Positions 1-11,269 of a stretch of 64,000 nucleotides of DNA are shown here, piece by piece (the stretch's first letter is position 1; every line of letters begins with the position of its first letter). Below the pieces are notes generated by a model, which worked only from the letters and a program-made list of their open reading frames with translations, had not been told where the DNA came from and did not search any database. This DNA comes from Parathalassolituus penaei (GTDB taxonomy: Bacteria > Pseudomonadota > Gammaproteobacteria > Pseudomonadales > Oceanobacteraceae). The stretch is from contig NZ_JAPNOA010000003.1 in assembly GCF_026626885.1 (NCBI RefSeq), positions 92,631 through 156,630 on the forward strand, in the 5' to 3' direction. The position numbers and the translations under genes were made by a program.

Positions 1-143
1 GCCGTGGTCGTATCGGCCAGCGCGAAAAGGTGACCGAAGCCTTGTTCAAGTTCGTATCCATTGATGCCGATGGCAAACCGACACCGCTGCCAGAAGAGGA
101 AGATCTGCCACTGTACGTTCGTAACGGCACCAACGAATTCTGA
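1..143 (+). CDS. Acyl-CoA thioesterase-like protein, C-terminal end only
   Basis: The reading frame is open from base 3 to a TGA at 141-143 and continues to the left of the window. About 46 C-terminal residues are visible. The segment TEALFKFVSID followed by a proline-rich acidic tail resembles the end of YciA-type hotdog-fold acyl-CoA thioesterases, which hydrolyse acyl-CoA in the cytosol. The catalytic part lies outside the window, so the name is a family guess from the tail only. It is co-directional with trhO, about 100 bases upstream of it. Confidence 0.5.
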   Translation, partial: RGRIGQREKVTEALFKFVSIDADGKPTPLPEEEDLPLYVRNGTNEF

Positions 144-243
144 TTCCCCCTCATGCCTCACGGGGGCATAATATGCCCCCTGTTTTTCACCCTGCAGCCA
201 GAAACGGCTGCAGCGGTATTTTGTCCGACACCCGAGGTAAGTC

Positions 244-1284
244 ATGTCCGAACAGCCGTCATCCAGCCAGCCACAGGCCTCTGGCCCGTATGTCGTGTGC
301 GCTCTGTACCGTTTTGTCACTCTGGAAGACTACGAAGCACTGCGTCAGCCTCTGCTGGATACCCTGCTCGCCCTGAATATCAAAGGCACTCTGCTACTGG
401 CTCGCGAAGGTATCAACGGTACCGTTGCCGGTACTCGTGAAGCCATCGACGCCATGCTGGCCTGGCTGCAAAAAGACAGCCGTCTGAGCGGTATCGACTT
501 CAAGGAATCCTTTGACGAAGAAATGCCGTTTTACCGCACCAAGGTCAAACTCAAGAAAGAGATTGTGACCATGGGCGTAGAAGGCATAGACCCTCTGCAG
601 GTAGTGGGCACTTACGTCAAACCAAAAGACTGGAACCAGCTGATCTCCGACCCGGAGGTTATTCTGGTCGATACCCGTAACGATTACGAAGTCGCCATTG
701 GTACCTTCAAGGGTGCGGTTGACCCTAAAACCCGCACCTTCCGTGAATTCCCGGACTACGTCAAAACCCATCTGGACCCACAGAAACACCGCAAGGTGGC
801 AATGTTCTGTACCGGTGGCATCCGCTGTGAAAAATCCACCGCATACCTGAAAGAACAGGGTTTCGATGAGGTGTATCATCTCGAAGGTGGCATCCTCAAA
901 TATCTGGAGGAAGTGCCGCAGGAAGAATCCATGTGGGAAGGTGAATGCTTCGTTTTTGATAACCGCGTCACCGTTGACCATCAGCTGCAGAAAGGCCACT
1001 ACGAGCTGTGCCATGCCTGCCGTCGTCCACTGACCGAAGCCAGCAAGGCGTCACCCCACTACGAGCCGGGCATCAGCTGTGGTCAGTGTCATGACGAATT
1101 CACCGATGAGCAGCGCCGCCGCTTCCGTCAGCGTGAACAGCAGATGGCACTCGCCAAGGAACGTGGTGAAGCCCATATCGGCGACGAGCGTGCCGAATGG
1201 ATTGCCCGTCGTCGTCAGGAAAAAGTCGATGCTCGTGAGCAGAACCGCCAGCGCAGCCTCGAAAAGCAGAAAAAGCAGGACTAA
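244..1284 (+). CDS. trhO: tRNA uridine(34) hydroxylase TrhO (YceA), rhodanese family
   Basis: 346 residues. An N-terminal acylphosphatase-like domain (about 15-105) is followed by a rhodanese domain with the active-site loop [11 protein letters not shown]; its catalytic Cys is residue 189, with a second Cys at 195. Near residue 258 is a CHACRRPL segment and then CGQCHDEF, a cysteine-rich C-terminal piece seen in longer family members. The tail is basic and rich in Arg, Gln and Lys. The E. coli homologue makes 5-hydroxyuridine at position 34 of some tRNAs in an oxygen-dependent reaction. The start ATG has a GAGGT ribosome site a few bases upstream. The length fits the family. It is probably a single gene, since lon follows after a gap of about 100 bases with its own ribosome site. 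Confidence 0.93.
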   Translation: MSEQPSSSQPQASGPYVVCALYRFVTLEDYEALRQPLLDTLLALNIKGTLLLAREGINGTVAGTREAIDAMLAWLQKDSRLSGIDFKESFDEEMPFYRTKVKLKKEIVTMGVEGIDPLQVVGTYVKPKDWNQLISDPEVILVDTRNDYEVAIGTFKGAVDPKTRTFREFPDYVKTHLDPQKHRKVAMFCTGGIRCEKSTAYLKEQGFDEVYHLEGGILKYLEEVPQEESMWEGECFVFDNRVTVDHQLQKGHYELCHACRRPLTEASKASPHYEPGISCGQCHDEFTDEQRRRFRQREQQMALAKERGEAHIGDERAEWIARRRQEKVDAREQNRQRSLEKQKKQD

Positions 1285-1390
1285 CAGCTGTACAGCAACA
1301 GGCTGTCCCAAACGTTCAGCCTGTTCGCCCCGCCCTTGAAATCGGCTCTGGCTCCCCAACATATCCGCCAAGGTTATACAGGAGCCAGAC

Positions 1391-3799
1391 ATGTCCGATA
1401 GCAACGAACTCCCGGATCAGGAACACGAATTTATCAGCCGCGACGAGCCGGAAAGCCCGCTGGCGCTGGCCGATGAGGTTCTGCCCGACCGTCTGCATGT
1501 TCTGCCCGTTAGTGGTCGCCCGTTTTTTCCGGCCCAGGTGCAGCCCGTGATTGTTTCCCGCGAACAGTGGGAAGACACCATCAAACGCGTCAAAAACACC
1601 GAGCACAAACTACTGGGCCTGGCATGGGTTGCCGACCACAGTGACACCGCCAGCCCCGACCAGTTACCGCTGATTGGTTGTGTGGTGCGGATTCATAAGG
1701 TCACCATCGAAGGTGATCGGGTGCAGTTTATTGCACAGGGCATTCGCCGCTTCCGGGTGCTGGAATGGATCAGCCGTAAAACACCGTATCTGGCTCGCGT
1801 TCATTACCCGCGTCAGAGCAGCGATTTCACCGACGAAACCAAGGCCTACGCCATGGCGGTGATCAATGCCATCAAGGAGCTGGTCACCACCAATCCCCTG
1901 TATTCCGAAGAGCTCAAGCAGTATCTGAACCGCTTTAATCCGAACGATCCTTCGCCACTGGCGGACTTCGGTGCCGCGATCACCACTGCGGAAGCAGCCG
2001 TTCTTCAGGATGTTCTGGAAACCCTGCCAATCCAGAAGCGGATGGAAAAGGTGCTGGTACTGCTGAAGAAAGAAGTGGAAGTAGCGCGCCTGCAGGTTGA
2101 GATCAACAAGACCGTTAACGACAGCATCAGCAAACACCAGCGCGAGTTTTTCCTGAAGGAACAACTCAAAACCATCCAGAAAGAACTGGGGCTGGCCAAG
2201 GACGATAAAACCGCCGACATCGACGAGTTTGAACAACGTCTTGCCAGCAAACAGGTGCCAGCGGCGGTTCGCAAGCGCATCGACGAAGAGTTACGCAAAT
2301 TCTCCATGCTGGAAACCGGCTCGGCGGAATTCAACGTCACCCGCAATTATCTGGACTGGGCGACCAGCGTGCCCTGGGGGAGTTTCTCGGTTGATTCGTT
2401 CGACCTGCGGAAAGCGCGCGACACCCTGGATGCACACCATGCCGGTCTTGATGACGTCAAAGAACGTATCCTCGAATTTCTGGCCGTAGGCACCTTCAAG
2501 AAGGAAATCTCCGGCTCCATCATGCTGCTGGTTGGCCCACCCGGGGTTGGTAAAACCTCGATCGGTCGTTCAGTTGCCGATGCACTCGGGCGTAAATTCT
2601 ACCGTTTCAGCGTCGGCGGTATGCGCGATGAAGCCGAGATCAAAGGCCATCGCCGTACTTACATCGGCGCCATGCCCGGCAAACTGGTCCAGGCCCTGAA
2701 AGAAGTCGAGGTCGCCAACCCGGTGATCATGCTCGATGAAATCGACAAGATGGGTTCTTCGTACCAGGGCGATCCGGCATCAGCACTGCTGGAGGTGCTG
2801 GACCCGGAGCAAAATCGCGAATTCCTCGACCACTATCTGGATCTGCGTATTGATCTGTCGAAGGTGCTGTTTATCTGCACCGCTAACCAGCTCGACTCAA
2901 TTCCCGGCCCACTACTCGACCGGATGGATACCATTCGCCTGTCTGGTTACATCGCTGAAGAAAAGCTGGCCATCGCCAAAACGCATCTGTGGCCACGGGT
3001 ACTGGAACGCCACGGCCTGAAGAAATCCCAGGTCCGCATCAGTGACGCCACCCTGCGTACCATTATTGAAGGTTATGCGCGCGAATCCGGCGTCCGCCGT
3101 CTGGAAAAACTGCTGCAGAAAATCGCCCGCAAGGCGGTCGTCAAACTGCTGGAAAACCCGGAACAAGCGATCTCCGTCACCATCAAGGATCTTGATAACT
3201 ATCTGGGCGCACCGGTTTTCCGGCCGGAGAAAATCATTCGCGGCACCGGTGTAGTGACCGGTCTGGCCTGGACGTCAATGGGCGGCACCACCCTGCCGGT
3301 CGAAGCCGCCGTGATTCATCATCAGAGCCGCGGTTTTAAACTCACCGGCAAACTGGGTGAGGTCATGCGGGAATCCGCCGAGATTGCCTACAGCTTCACG
3401 ACAGCCAATGCCAGTCATTTTGGTGGCGACGAGGCCTTCTTCAACAACAGCTTTTTGCACTTGCACGTGCCCGAAGGTGCCACCCCCAAAGATGGCCCAA
3501 GTGCGGGGATCACCATCACCACTGCGTTGATGTCGCTGATGCTGGATCGCAAGATCAACCGCCCTCTCGCCATGACCGGCGAATTAACCCTCACCGGCCA
3601 GGTTCTGCCCGTGGGCGGTATTCGGGAGAAGGTTATTGCCGCCCGTCGCTCCCGCATCATGGAAGTGATTTTGCCGGAAGCCAACCGTCGCGACTTTGAA
3701 GATCTGCCAGAGCACATTCGCCAGGATATGACCGTGCATTTTGCCAGCCATTATCGGGATGTATTCAAAGTGGTATTTGAACCAGAGGAAGGGAAATAA
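1391..3799 (+). CDS. lon: ATP-dependent protease La (Lon-type, probably the second Lon paralogue)
   Basis: 802 residues with the full Lon layout: N-terminal LAN substrate domain (about 30-230), coiled coil, AAA+ module with Walker A GPPGVGKTS from about residue 381 and Walker B VIMLDEID, then the S16 protease domain. Catalytic Ser704 lies in PKDGPSAG and Lys747 in GGIREKVIA. The opening RLHVLPVSGRPFFPAQVQPV differs from classical E. coli Lon and looks more like the second Lon of pseudomonads (AsrA type); that assignment is inference. Lon degrades misfolded and regulatory proteins in the cytosol. A GGAG site lies 6 bases before the ATG. A strong hairpin follows the stop. No clpX or hupB neighbours, as accompany the canonical lon, are present. 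Confidence 0.93.
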   Translation: MSDSNELPDQEHEFISRDEPESPLALADEVLPDRLHVLPVSGRPFFPAQVQPVIVSREQWEDTIKRVKNTEHKLLGLAWVADHSDTASPDQLPLIGCVVRIHKVTIEGDRVQFIAQGIRRFRVLEWISRKTPYLARVHYPRQSSDFTDETKAYAMAVINAIKELVTTNPLYSEELKQYLNRFNPNDPSPLADFGAAITTAEAAVLQDVLETLPIQKRMEKVLVLLKKEVEVARLQVEINKTVNDSISKHQREFFLKEQLKTIQKELGLAKDDKTADIDEFEQRLASKQVPAAVRKRIDEELRKFSMLETGSAEFNVTRNYLDWATSVPWGSFSVDSFDLRKARDTLDAHHAGLDDVKERILEFLAVGTFKKEISGSIMLLVGPPGVGKTSIGRSVADALGRKFYRFSVGGMRDEAEIKGHRRTYIGAMPGKLVQALKEVEVANPVIMLDEIDKMGSSYQGDPASALLEVLDPEQNREFLDHYLDLRIDLSKVLFICTANQLDSIPGPLLDRMDTIRLSGYIAEEKLAIAKTHLWPRVLERHGLKKSQVRISDATLRTIIEGYARESGVRRLEKLLQKIARKAVVKLLENPEQAISVTIKDLDNYLGAPVFRPEKIIRGTGVVTGLAWTSMGGTTLPVEAAVIHHQSRGFKLTGKLGEVMRESAEIAYSFTTANASHFGGDEAFFNNSFLHLHVPEGATPKDGPSAGITITTALMSLMLDRKINRPLAMTGELTLTGQVLPVGGIREKVIAARRSRIMEVILPEANRRDFEDLPEHIRQDMTVHFASHYRDVFKVVFEPEEGK

Positions 3800-3812
3800 C
3801 AGACTGCTCAAG

Positions 3813-3847
3813 CACTCATCAGTCGCCGAGCAGGCTGCTGATGAGTG
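3813..3847. terminator. Hairpin between convergent lon and unknown gene
   Basis: A perfect 10-bp stem (CACTCATCAG pairing with CTGATGAGTG) encloses a 15-base loop between two convergent genes. The flanking T-run is weak (ATTTCT), so it may be a bidirectional terminator or simply an mRNA-end stabiliser. Confidence 0.55.
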
Positions 3848-3863
3848 ATTTCTGCAACATCGT

Positions 3864-4493
3864 TCAGGCGTGTGCCATCTGGCTAAGATGGCTGAACAAA
3901 CGACGAATCAGGGTGATGTTTTTGTGTTCGCGACGGTGAGCCACAACAGGAGCCTCCGCACGATTAACGGTGTGAATCATACCGGCGTACTTACAAGCAC
4001 TGTAAAACCGGAACACTTCCCGCTCTTCCATATCCAGAATGCGCGATGCCAATACCAGCGAGGTTGGACGACTACTTAACAGAGCCGCCAGGCGAACACC
4101 CTGCTTGCCTGCATTCAAGCGCGTGAGATTAGGCCATTGGCGCAACTGCACCACATCATCCCGACGACAGCCAGGCAACAGACCATCAACTGCCATGCCA
4201 TACGCACAATTCCAGACCAGCTCCTCCAGAGGACGGCCACAATCCAAAACCCAACGGCGTAATTCCGGGTTATCTCCCATGGTTTTATGGCGGTAACCTG
4301 CAGGTAAAATCTTGCGAACCGACGCCGGCAAACTGCTGTCACGACGCGCATATAATCGCTCTTGCCCGAGAATAACCAGTTCATAATCGTTGGCGACCTG
4401 GAGCACCGCATCCAGCGCGTGTTCCTGACAAAATTGCAGCTGCTCAAGCAGCCAGCCATCAACATCCTGCGGGGTTTTGAAGGTTACTGACAT
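3864..4493 (-). CDS. Unrecognised protein, 209 residues, helical C-terminal part
   Basis: I chose the ATG at 4493 because AGGAG lies just upstream; the longer open frame to 4574 lacks a ribosome site. The product begins MSVTFKTPQDVDGWLLEQLQ. It has no signal peptide and no transmembrane segment. The middle (about 95-150) carries Cys residues in DCGRPLEELVWNCAYGM and PGCRRDD. The C-terminal part (RILDMEEREVFRFYSACKYAG) resembles the short winged-helix-like modules in some regulators, but this is only an impression. It is convergent with lon and divergent from the next unknown gene, and nothing in the context tells a function. A cytosolic small protein or regulator is the best I can say. Confidence 0.7.
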   Translation of the reverse strand: MSVTFKTPQDVDGWLLEQLQFCQEHALDAVLQVANDYELVILGQERLYARRDSSLPASVRKILPAGYRHKTMGDNPELRRWVLDCGRPLEELVWNCAYGMAVDGLLPGCRRDDVVQLRQWPNLTRLNAGKQGVRLAALLSSRPTSLVLASRILDMEEREVFRFYSACKYAGMIHTVNRAEAPVVAHRREHKNITLIRRLFSHLSQMAHA

Positions 4494-4836
4494 AGTTACT
4501 CCTGTTGTTGTTTTTGTCGGACTGTACAACCAGATCAGTGAGGCCAGCATGAAACCCCCCATCGGTAGCGTCAATGCATGTCAGTATCGCTGGCGTGCAA
4601 TGGCGCTTTGATACAACAAGAACTGCCGTACATCAGAACTACTATTGAACCCATTCCCACATTCTGATTGTGGTAATTATTCCAATGCCTGGCAGTTGTC
4701 GGAAACACAACGCGAGCTTTTTTACAGACACATGAAAATTATTATTACTTTCAGGGGGTTATAAAATCATCGCATCGGCACGATGTTTGAAACGATTCAG
4801 TCATGAGCCAGCGAATCCAAACAAGGAGACAACATC
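4494..4836. other. Divergent intergenic region, no gene seen
   Basis: About 340 bases separate two divergently oriented unknown genes. The centre (about 4600-4760) is AT-rich and presumably holds both promoters, but I see no clear -35/-10 pair. An AGGAG ribosome site for the rightward gene lies at about 4824-4828. Confidence 0.5.
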
Positions 4837-5397
4837 ATGTTGCTGAACCACTACAACGCTTCAGACCTTCTGTTCTATACCAACTTTCTGGAAGAAACCA
4901 GCACACCCGGTTTGTGGGGTTATCGTGGTGACCTCGTATTAAAAGGTGGGGAAGCGGCCGATGAAAAAGGTCACACCCTGCCGCCACAAGCGGTGATGCG
5001 AGCCGCCGTTATTCTCGCCGATGACAAAATGAAAATGCTGATTGGTGGACTCGACGATATTCATAATCTGCCGGTACTGGTTGAAAAATATCAAAACGAT
5101 TTCGCAGAAGGCATGAAATCCATGATATTCGTTGTGAATATCAATAATCCGGCACAGGTATTAATTGGCAGCACACTGTTTTATCTGATTCCATTGGTAC
5201 AAGGTGTTCCATGGAATGAATGTATGGAAGAACTGGCACTGGAAAAAGGTGATTTCAAAGGCCAGTCGCCCGCCGACAAGCTGGTGACCATGTGGGAAAA
5301 CCTGCAGCAATATAAACCCCGCTACACACTGAAAGAACTGGACGCCGTTCTTACCGATCTTTCGAGTGCCAAACGTGAAGTCTGGGGCGCCGTCTGA
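4837..5397 (+). CDS. Unrecognised cytosolic protein, 186 residues
   Basis: Start ATG with AAGGAG upstream. The sequence begins MLLNHYNASDLLFYTNFLEE and ends SSAKREVWGAV. There is no signal peptide, no convincing membrane span and no familiar motif; the hydrophobic stretch near 118-128 (VLIGSTLFYLIPLV) is too short to claim as a membrane helix. Composition is acidic and globular, with alternating hydrophobic segments suggesting an alpha/beta fold. A strong bidirectional terminator follows. It stands alone, between a divergent unknown gene and the convergent ompA-like gene. I do not recognise the family. Confidence 0.75.
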   Translation: MLLNHYNASDLLFYTNFLEETSTPGLWGYRGDLVLKGGEAADEKGHTLPPQAVMRAAVILADDKMKMLIGGLDDIHNLPVLVEKYQNDFAEGMKSMIFVVNINNPAQVLIGSTLFYLIPLVQGVPWNECMEELALEKGDFKGQSPADKLVTMWENLQQYKPRYTLKELDAVLTDLSSAKREVWGAV

Positions 5398-5491
5398 AAC
5401 AGACGTCAGAGATAATCGGAACTGCCCGATCAGACTGGCAGCCAAATGGCCGAACAGCTGTTTGAAGCAGACCTTCAGGTTTCTGAGAGGT

Positions 5492-5523
5492 GTAAAAAAG
5501 CCACCGCAAGGGTGGCTTTTTTA
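5492..5523. terminator. Bidirectional rho-independent terminator
   Basis: A perfect 14-bp stem (GTAAAAAAGCCACC with GGTGGCTTTTTTAC) surrounds a GCAAG loop, with A-runs and T-runs on either side. It serves the convergent unknown gene on the left and the ompA-like gene on the right. Confidence 0.93.
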
Positions 5524-5539
5524 CGTCCGTCGAAACGGA

Positions 5540-6613
5540 TTATTTGATCACGGTGAACTCAACGCGACGGTTTTCAGCACGACCAGCAGCGGTCATGTTG
5601 TCAGCGATTGGACGCTTCTCGCCGTAACCAACAGAGGACATACGGTTGGCAGCAACGCCTTTACCGAGCAGGTAAGTGCGCACAGAAGCAGCACGACGCT
5701 CGCTCAGAGCCTGGTTGGCGGCATCAGAACCCTGGCTGTCAGTGTGGGCGCTGATTTCTACTTTCAGTTCTGGGAACTTCAGCATTTCAGAACCAACGTT
5801 GTCCAGAATGGTGCGAGCGCCAGCCGTCAGGTTAGCACTGCCACTGTCGAAGTTAACACCTTTCAGGTTGCCTTCGAATACAGCACAGCCTTCTGCGTTA
5901 ACCTTGGCACCCTTGATGGTGTCAGGACACTTGTCGTTGTCGTCGATCACGCCGTCACCATCGGTGTCAGCTGGAACCACCACTACTACTGGAGCAGGCT
6001 CAGGAACAACAACCGGAGCAGGTTCTTCAACCACTACAGGTGCAGCAACGGCAGTCTCAACCACTGGCGCTGGTTTGGCACCGAAACGGTAACCCAGTTC
6101 CAGCATAAACACGCCGTGTTCGTAGCTTTCGTCGGTCATTTCGTCAATACGAACTTCAGCGCGGCCAAACAGGCTTTCGCTTGAATCGAATTGCAGACCA
6201 GCACCGTACGCAAACAGGTGAGTGTCAGCATCAGCAGCGGTAGAGTTTGGAACGTTCAATTTTTCACGGCCCCAACCAGTGGTCAGGTATGGCTTAACCA
6301 TATCGCCACCCAGGAAGTACAGGGCGTTCAGACGGTACTGTTCGATGTCAGGGCTGTTGTTGCCCTGCAGGCCAGTAGAGAAGTTACCAGCGGCTTCCAG
6401 TGCCAGGTCATCACTTACGAAATAACCCAGAGCAAATTCGCTCAGGGAAGAATCGCCAACGTGAGCGCCAGTTTCAGTTTTGAAACTTTCCTTGATTTCG
6501 TTATCAGACAGACCCAGACCAGTCGTAAAATAGGTAGTGCCTTGTTCAGCATTGGCTGCGGCAGCAGATACCATGGCAATAGCCAGAGCGATGTGTTTTA
6601 CCTTCATGGTCAC
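5540..6613 (-). CDS. OmpA/OprF-family outer-membrane porin
   Basis: 357 residues. A signal peptide (MTMKVKHIALAIAMVSAAAANA) precedes an eight-strand beta-barrel-like N-terminal half (about 22-175). A proline/valine-rich linker follows (repeated PAPVVV, about 182-212), then a thrombospondin-3-like calcium-binding segment DTDGDGVIDDNDKCPDT. The C-terminal OmpA peptidoglycan-binding domain is recognised by SAHTDSQGSDAANQALSERRA and GYGEKRPIADN. It anchors the outer membrane to peptidoglycan and may form a small pore. A GGGGGTGACC ribosome region precedes the ATG, and the gene ends at a strong terminator. It is monocistronic. Confidence 0.93.
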   Translation of the reverse strand: MTMKVKHIALAIAMVSAAAANAEQGTTYFTTGLGLSDNEIKESFKTETGAHVGDSSLSEFALGYFVSDDLALEAAGNFSTGLQGNNSPDIEQYRLNALYFLGGDMVKPYLTTGWGREKLNVPNSTAADADTHLFAYGAGLQFDSSESLFGRAEVRIDEMTDESYEHGVFMLELGYRFGAKPAPVVETAVAAPVVVEEPAPVVVPEPAPVVVVVPADTDGDGVIDDNDKCPDTIKGAKVNAEGCAVFEGNLKGVNFDSGSANLTAGARTILDNVGSEMLKFPELKVEISAHTDSQGSDAANQALSERRAASVRTYLLGKGVAANRMSSVGYGEKRPIADNMTAAGRAENRRVEFTVIK

Positions 6614-6719
6614 CCCCGTGTGAAGGACATTTGTAAATTGGCGTGCAGCTTAAGCATTTCCTGTTACGAATCAATCCCACCAGAAACTTTTTTTAAGCTT
6701 TCAGCTATTGACCGTAGAC

Positions 6720-6747
6720 CAGATAAAATTCATGAGAAAATTGTCAA
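6720..6747 (-). promoter_or_regulatory. Candidate promoter of the ompA-like gene
   Basis: Reading leftward, a perfect TTGACA (6747-6742) is followed after 16 bases by TATCTG (6725-6720). The -10 box is weak. The location, about 110 bases before the ATG in an AT-rich stretch, fits a porin promoter. Confidence 0.4.
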
Positions 6748-6904
6748 TTTTAGTCAATAAAAACTGTTTGAAATTGTCTGAATATCAGACATTCGATATG
6801 CCAGATATAACATCAAAATATTAAAAAAACAGATACAGACCTAATCTCAAACAGATCGAAAAATATTTTCTCAGGATTGGAATAATTCAGAAGAGAGAGA
6901 GATT

Positions 6905-6982
<78 letters not shown>

Positions 6983-7054
6983 CACACCAAACCGCATGAA
7001 ACGATTCAGATTTCACGCATTATACTAAACGACCTAACCAATGGAAGTGGTTTT

Positions 7055-7420
7055 TTATTCAAGGCGCAATAACTGTTCCAGCTCGCGCAGATCATCCAGC
7101 ATACTGCGAATCAGAGCCTTGTCGATTACAGCAGCATTGGTATTGGCTGACGCCCCCTCCTCCAGACGCTGACGAGCGCCAAGGATGGTGTAGCCTTCGC
7201 CGTACAGGAGGTTACGGATTTCTCGCACCAGCAACACGTCCTGACGCTGGTAATAACGACGATTACCACGACGCTTGACAGGGTTCAGCTGCGGAAACTC
7301 CTGCTCCCAATAACGCAGAACATGAGGTTTGACATCACACAGCTCGCTGACCTCGCCAATGGTGAAATACCGCTTGGCGGGGATCGGCGGGAGCTCATGA
7401 TTGTGGCTGGGTTCCAGCAT
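7055..7420 (-). CDS. MerR-family transcriptional regulator of the ihfA neighbourhood
   Basis: 121 residues. The MerR helix-turn-helix is clear: [21 protein letters not shown], then [13 protein letters not shown] and a helix [19 protein letters not shown]. The C-terminal effector part is very short and has no metal-binding cysteines, so this is not a metal sensor such as CueR. Family members sit directly after ihfA in many gammaproteobacteria, and their target is generally unknown. The start lies inside the 3' end of ihfA (overlap 26 bases), implying translational coupling. Confidence 0.9.
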   Translation of the reverse strand: MLEPSHNHELPPIPAKRYFTIGEVSELCDVKPHVLRYWEQEFPQLNPVKRRGNRRYYQRQDVLLVREIRNLLYGEGYTILGARQRLEEGASANTNAAVIDKALIRSMLDDLRELEQLLRLE

Positions 7421-7703
7421 ATGCTTCTACTCGAACCTTCAGCTTTTGACCGGGTTTGAAAGTAACTACCCGGCGAGCCGAGATCGGAATCTCCTCGCCG
7501 GTTTTCGGGTTGCGTCCTGGACGCTGGCGCTTGTCACGCAGATCAAAATTTCCGAAACCGGACAGTTTGACCTGCTCGTTGCGGCCAAGGCTATCGCGGA
7601 TCTCATCAAAGAAGATATCCACCATATCCTTGGCTTCACGTTTGTTAAGACCAAGTTCTTCGAACAGTTTTTCAGCCAGTTCGGCTTTGGTCAAGGCGGC
7701 CAT
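7395..7703 (-). CDS. ihfA: Integration host factor alpha subunit
   Basis: 102 residues of the HU/IHF fold. The start is [20 protein letters not shown], the beta-arm carries [20 protein letters not shown] and the end is [14 protein letters not shown]. The conserved Pro at the arm tip, which inserts into and bends DNA, is in RNPKTG. It works as a heterodimer with IhfB in replication, recombination and transcription. It starts 1 base after the pheT stop, so it is expressed as the distal part of the pheST operon, as in E. coli. Confidence 0.97.
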   Translation of the reverse strand: MAALTKAELAEKLFEELGLNKREAKDMVDIFFDEIRDSLGRNEQVKLSGFGNFDLRDKRQRPGRNPKTGEEIPISARRVVTFKPGQKLKVRVEAYAGTQPQS

Positions 7704-7704
7704 C

Positions 7705-10080
7705 TTACCCCCTCAGCGTAGCTCCCAGACTTGCATTCAGGTGAGACAGGACGGCTTCGACCGAACTGTTCACTTCGTCGTCAGTAAGAGTGCGTGAAGG
7801 ATGTTGCCAGGTCAAGCCCAGGGCAAGACTTTTTCTTTCAGGATCAATGCCTTTGCCCATGTAGAGGTCAAACAATGTGAGGTCGGTCAGGTATTCCCCG
7901 GCCACCGCACGAATGCCACTCAGCACCTGTTCAACAGCCACATCCTGATGAACCACAATCGCCAGATCGCGACTCATTTCAGGGAAACGGGACAGCTCGG
8001 CAAAGGCAGGTACTGCCGCGTCCAGCAGGGTATCCAGATCCAGCTCAACCAGGTAAACCACCTGACGCAAACCCAGTTCTTTCTGCAGGGAAGGATGCAG
8101 AGCACCAATCCAGCCGAGAGTCTGGCCATTACGCTCCACACGAGCCGATTGACCCGGGTGCAGCGCTGGCAGACTGTCGACCACAAAGCGGAAACTTTCA
8201 GCAGCACCAGTGCGAGCCAACAGACTTTCCAGATCACCTTTGACGTCGAAGAAATCGACAGCCTGGGAAGTTTCAGCCCAGGAGGTCGCCATACGGTTGC
8301 CGGTAACCAGCATCGCCAGAGTCGGAATCTGTTTCAGGCCGTCAGCGGTCGGGATAAAACGCAGACCGGTTTCAAACAGACGCACACGGCTCTGCTGACG
8401 CTTGAGGTTGTAGTCAGCCGCTTCAACCAGACCCGCCCACAGACTGGTACGCATCACGGACATGTCTGAAGAAATCGGGTTCAGCAGGGCCAGACCGTCA
8501 CGCTCAGGATCGATCAGCTTCTGGATTTGCGGGCTGACAAAGCTGTAGGTGATGGCTTCGTGGTAACCACGAGCAACCAGCTGACGACGTACATCGGATA
8601 CGGTCAGACGGTTTTCAGCTACACGCGCCAGCGGCGTTGGAGCTGCCGGAGTACGTACTGGCAGACGGTTGTAACCGTAAATACGCGCCAGTTCTTCAAT
8701 CAGGTCAGACTCAATGGCCATGTCGAAGCGGTAGCTTGGCGCTACGGCTTGCCAGCCTTCAGCCGTTACAGAAACCTGCATACCCAGACGGGTCAGGATT
8801 TCCACAACATCATCATCCGCCAGGCTCAGACCCAGCATCATGTCCAGACGACTACGACGCAGATCGATCACAGCCGCTTTTGGCAGATGCTCGGCACTCG
8901 CCACTTCCACCACAGGACCCGCTTCACCACCACAGATTTCAATAATCAGGGCAGTTGCGCGCTCCATTGCGGTACGCGCCAGTTCAGGATCGACACCACG
9001 CTCAAAACGATGAGAGGAATCGGTGTGCAGGCCGTAGGAACGAGCCTTGCCAGCAACACTGATCGGATTGAAGAATGCAGCTTCCAGCAGCAGGTCGGTG
9101 GTTTCAGCATTCACACCGGAATGCTCACCCCCCATAACACCCGCCATCGCCAGTGCCTTGCCATGGTCAGCAATCACCAGAGTTTCCGGAGTCAGGCTGA
9201 TTTCTTCGCCATTCAGCAGAGTCAGTTTTTCGTCGGCAGCAGCCATACGAACACGGATACCGCCTTCGATACGAGCCAGGTCAAATGCGTGCATTGGCTG
9301 ACCCAGTTCCAGCAGGATGTAGTTGGTAACATCCACAACCGGATCAATGGAGCGAATACCGCTACGACGCAGCTTTTCAACCATCCACATTGGGGTAACG
9401 GCATTTACCTTAACACCACGAACGATACGGCCTACGTAACGTGGGCAGGCGTCAGAGGCCAATACTTCAATGGCTGGTACATCACCGATAACAGGCGCTA
9501 CCGGCTCAATCACCGGGCCCTGTACAGCAACACGGTTCAGCACACCCACTTCGCGTGCCAGACCGGCAATGCTCAGGCAGTCGCCACGGTTTGGCGTCAG
9601 ATCCACATCAACGATGGTGTCATCCAGGCCCATCCAGGCACGGAAATCTTCACCAACCGGAGCAGATTCTGGCAGTTCCATCAGGCCATCAGAGCTTTCA
9701 GCCAGACCCAGTTCAGCTTCCGCACACAGCATGCCGAACGACTCGACACCGCGCAGCTTGGCTTTCTTGATCTTGAAATCGCCCGGCAGCACCGCGCCGA
9801 TTTTGGCCATTGGAATTTTCAGACCTTCACGCACGTTGGCAGCGCCACACACGATCTGGAACGTTTCGGTGCCGTCAGTCACTTGGCACAGGCTCAGCTT
9901 GTCGGCATCCGGGTGTTGTTCACGTTTGACGACCTGACCCACCACTACGCCGCTGAACTCGCCAGCAACGGCTTCGGTGCTGTCTACTTCCAGACCCGCC
10001 ATGGTGATCTGGTCAACCAGTTCCTGGGTGCTGATGACAGGCTTGACCCACTCACGCAACCACTGTTCACTGAATTTCAT
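7705..10080 (-). CDS. pheT: Phenylalanyl-tRNA synthetase beta subunit
   Basis: 791 residues, the usual bacterial length. The tRNA-binding OB-like domain lies at about 40-150 ([21 protein letters not shown]). B3/B4 editing and B5 domains follow, then a synthetase-like core, and a C-terminal ferredoxin-fold anticodon-binding domain ([16 protein letters not shown] to the end). It pairs with PheS as an alpha2-beta2 enzyme charging tRNA-Phe and contributes editing of Tyr-tRNA-Phe. It sits 28 bases after pheS in one operon. Confidence 0.97.
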   Translation of the reverse strand: MKFSEQWLREWVKPVISTQELVDQITMAGLEVDSTEAVAGEFSGVVVGQVVKREQHPDADKLSLCQVTDGTETFQIVCGAANVREGLKIPMAKIGAVLPGDFKIKKAKLRGVESFGMLCAEAELGLAESSDGLMELPESAPVGEDFRAWMGLDDTIVDVDLTPNRGDCLSIAGLAREVGVLNRVAVQGPVIEPVAPVIGDVPAIEVLASDACPRYVGRIVRGVKVNAVTPMWMVEKLRRSGIRSIDPVVDVTNYILLELGQPMHAFDLARIEGGIRVRMAAADEKLTLLNGEEISLTPETLVIADHGKALAMAGVMGGEHSGVNAETTDLLLEAAFFNPISVAGKARSYGLHTDSSHRFERGVDPELARTAMERATALIIEICGGEAGPVVEVASAEHLPKAAVIDLRRSRLDMMLGLSLADDDVVEILTRLGMQVSVTAEGWQAVAPSYRFDMAIESDLIEELARIYGYNRLPVRTPAAPTPLARVAENRLTVSDVRRQLVARGYHEAITYSFVSPQIQKLIDPERDGLALLNPISSDMSVMRTSLWAGLVEAADYNLKRQQSRVRLFETGLRFIPTADGLKQIPTLAMLVTGNRMATSWAETSQAVDFFDVKGDLESLLARTGAAESFRFVVDSLPALHPGQSARVERNGQTLGWIGALHPSLQKELGLRQVVYLVELDLDTLLDAAVPAFAELSRFPEMSRDLAIVVHQDVAVEQVLSGIRAVAGEYLTDLTLFDLYMGKGIDPERKSLALGLTWQHPSRTLTDDEVNSSVEAVLSHLNASLGATLRG

Positions 10081-10108
10081 CTTCTTACCCTTGTTCTGTG
10101 GTTGTCGA

Positions 10109-11182
<1,074 letters not shown>

Positions 11183-11227
11183 TCGTAGGTATTACCGGTA
11201 AACCGGTTACACCGGATTCGGATCAGT

Positions 11228-11255
11228 TGCAGTAACTGGCAAGCCGGTTACTGCA
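11228..11255 (-). other. Second hairpin in the rplT-pheS leader
   Basis: TGCAGTAAC pairs with GTTACTGCA (9 bp) around a 10-base loop, just after the rplT stop and without a T-run. With a further CCGGT repeat pair between 11195 and 11220 it could form alternative structures with the downstream terminator. Confidence 0.45.
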
Positions 11256-11269
11256 GGATTCCGTTGAAA

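Noticed and set aside
4494..4574. Upstream extension of the unknown gene at 3864-4493
   Set aside because: The internal ATG has AGGAG at the right distance, the outer one does not.
5366..6184. 272-codon open frame opposite the ompA-like gene
   Set aside because: It crosses a strong bidirectional terminator and is antisense to a clear porin; not a gene.
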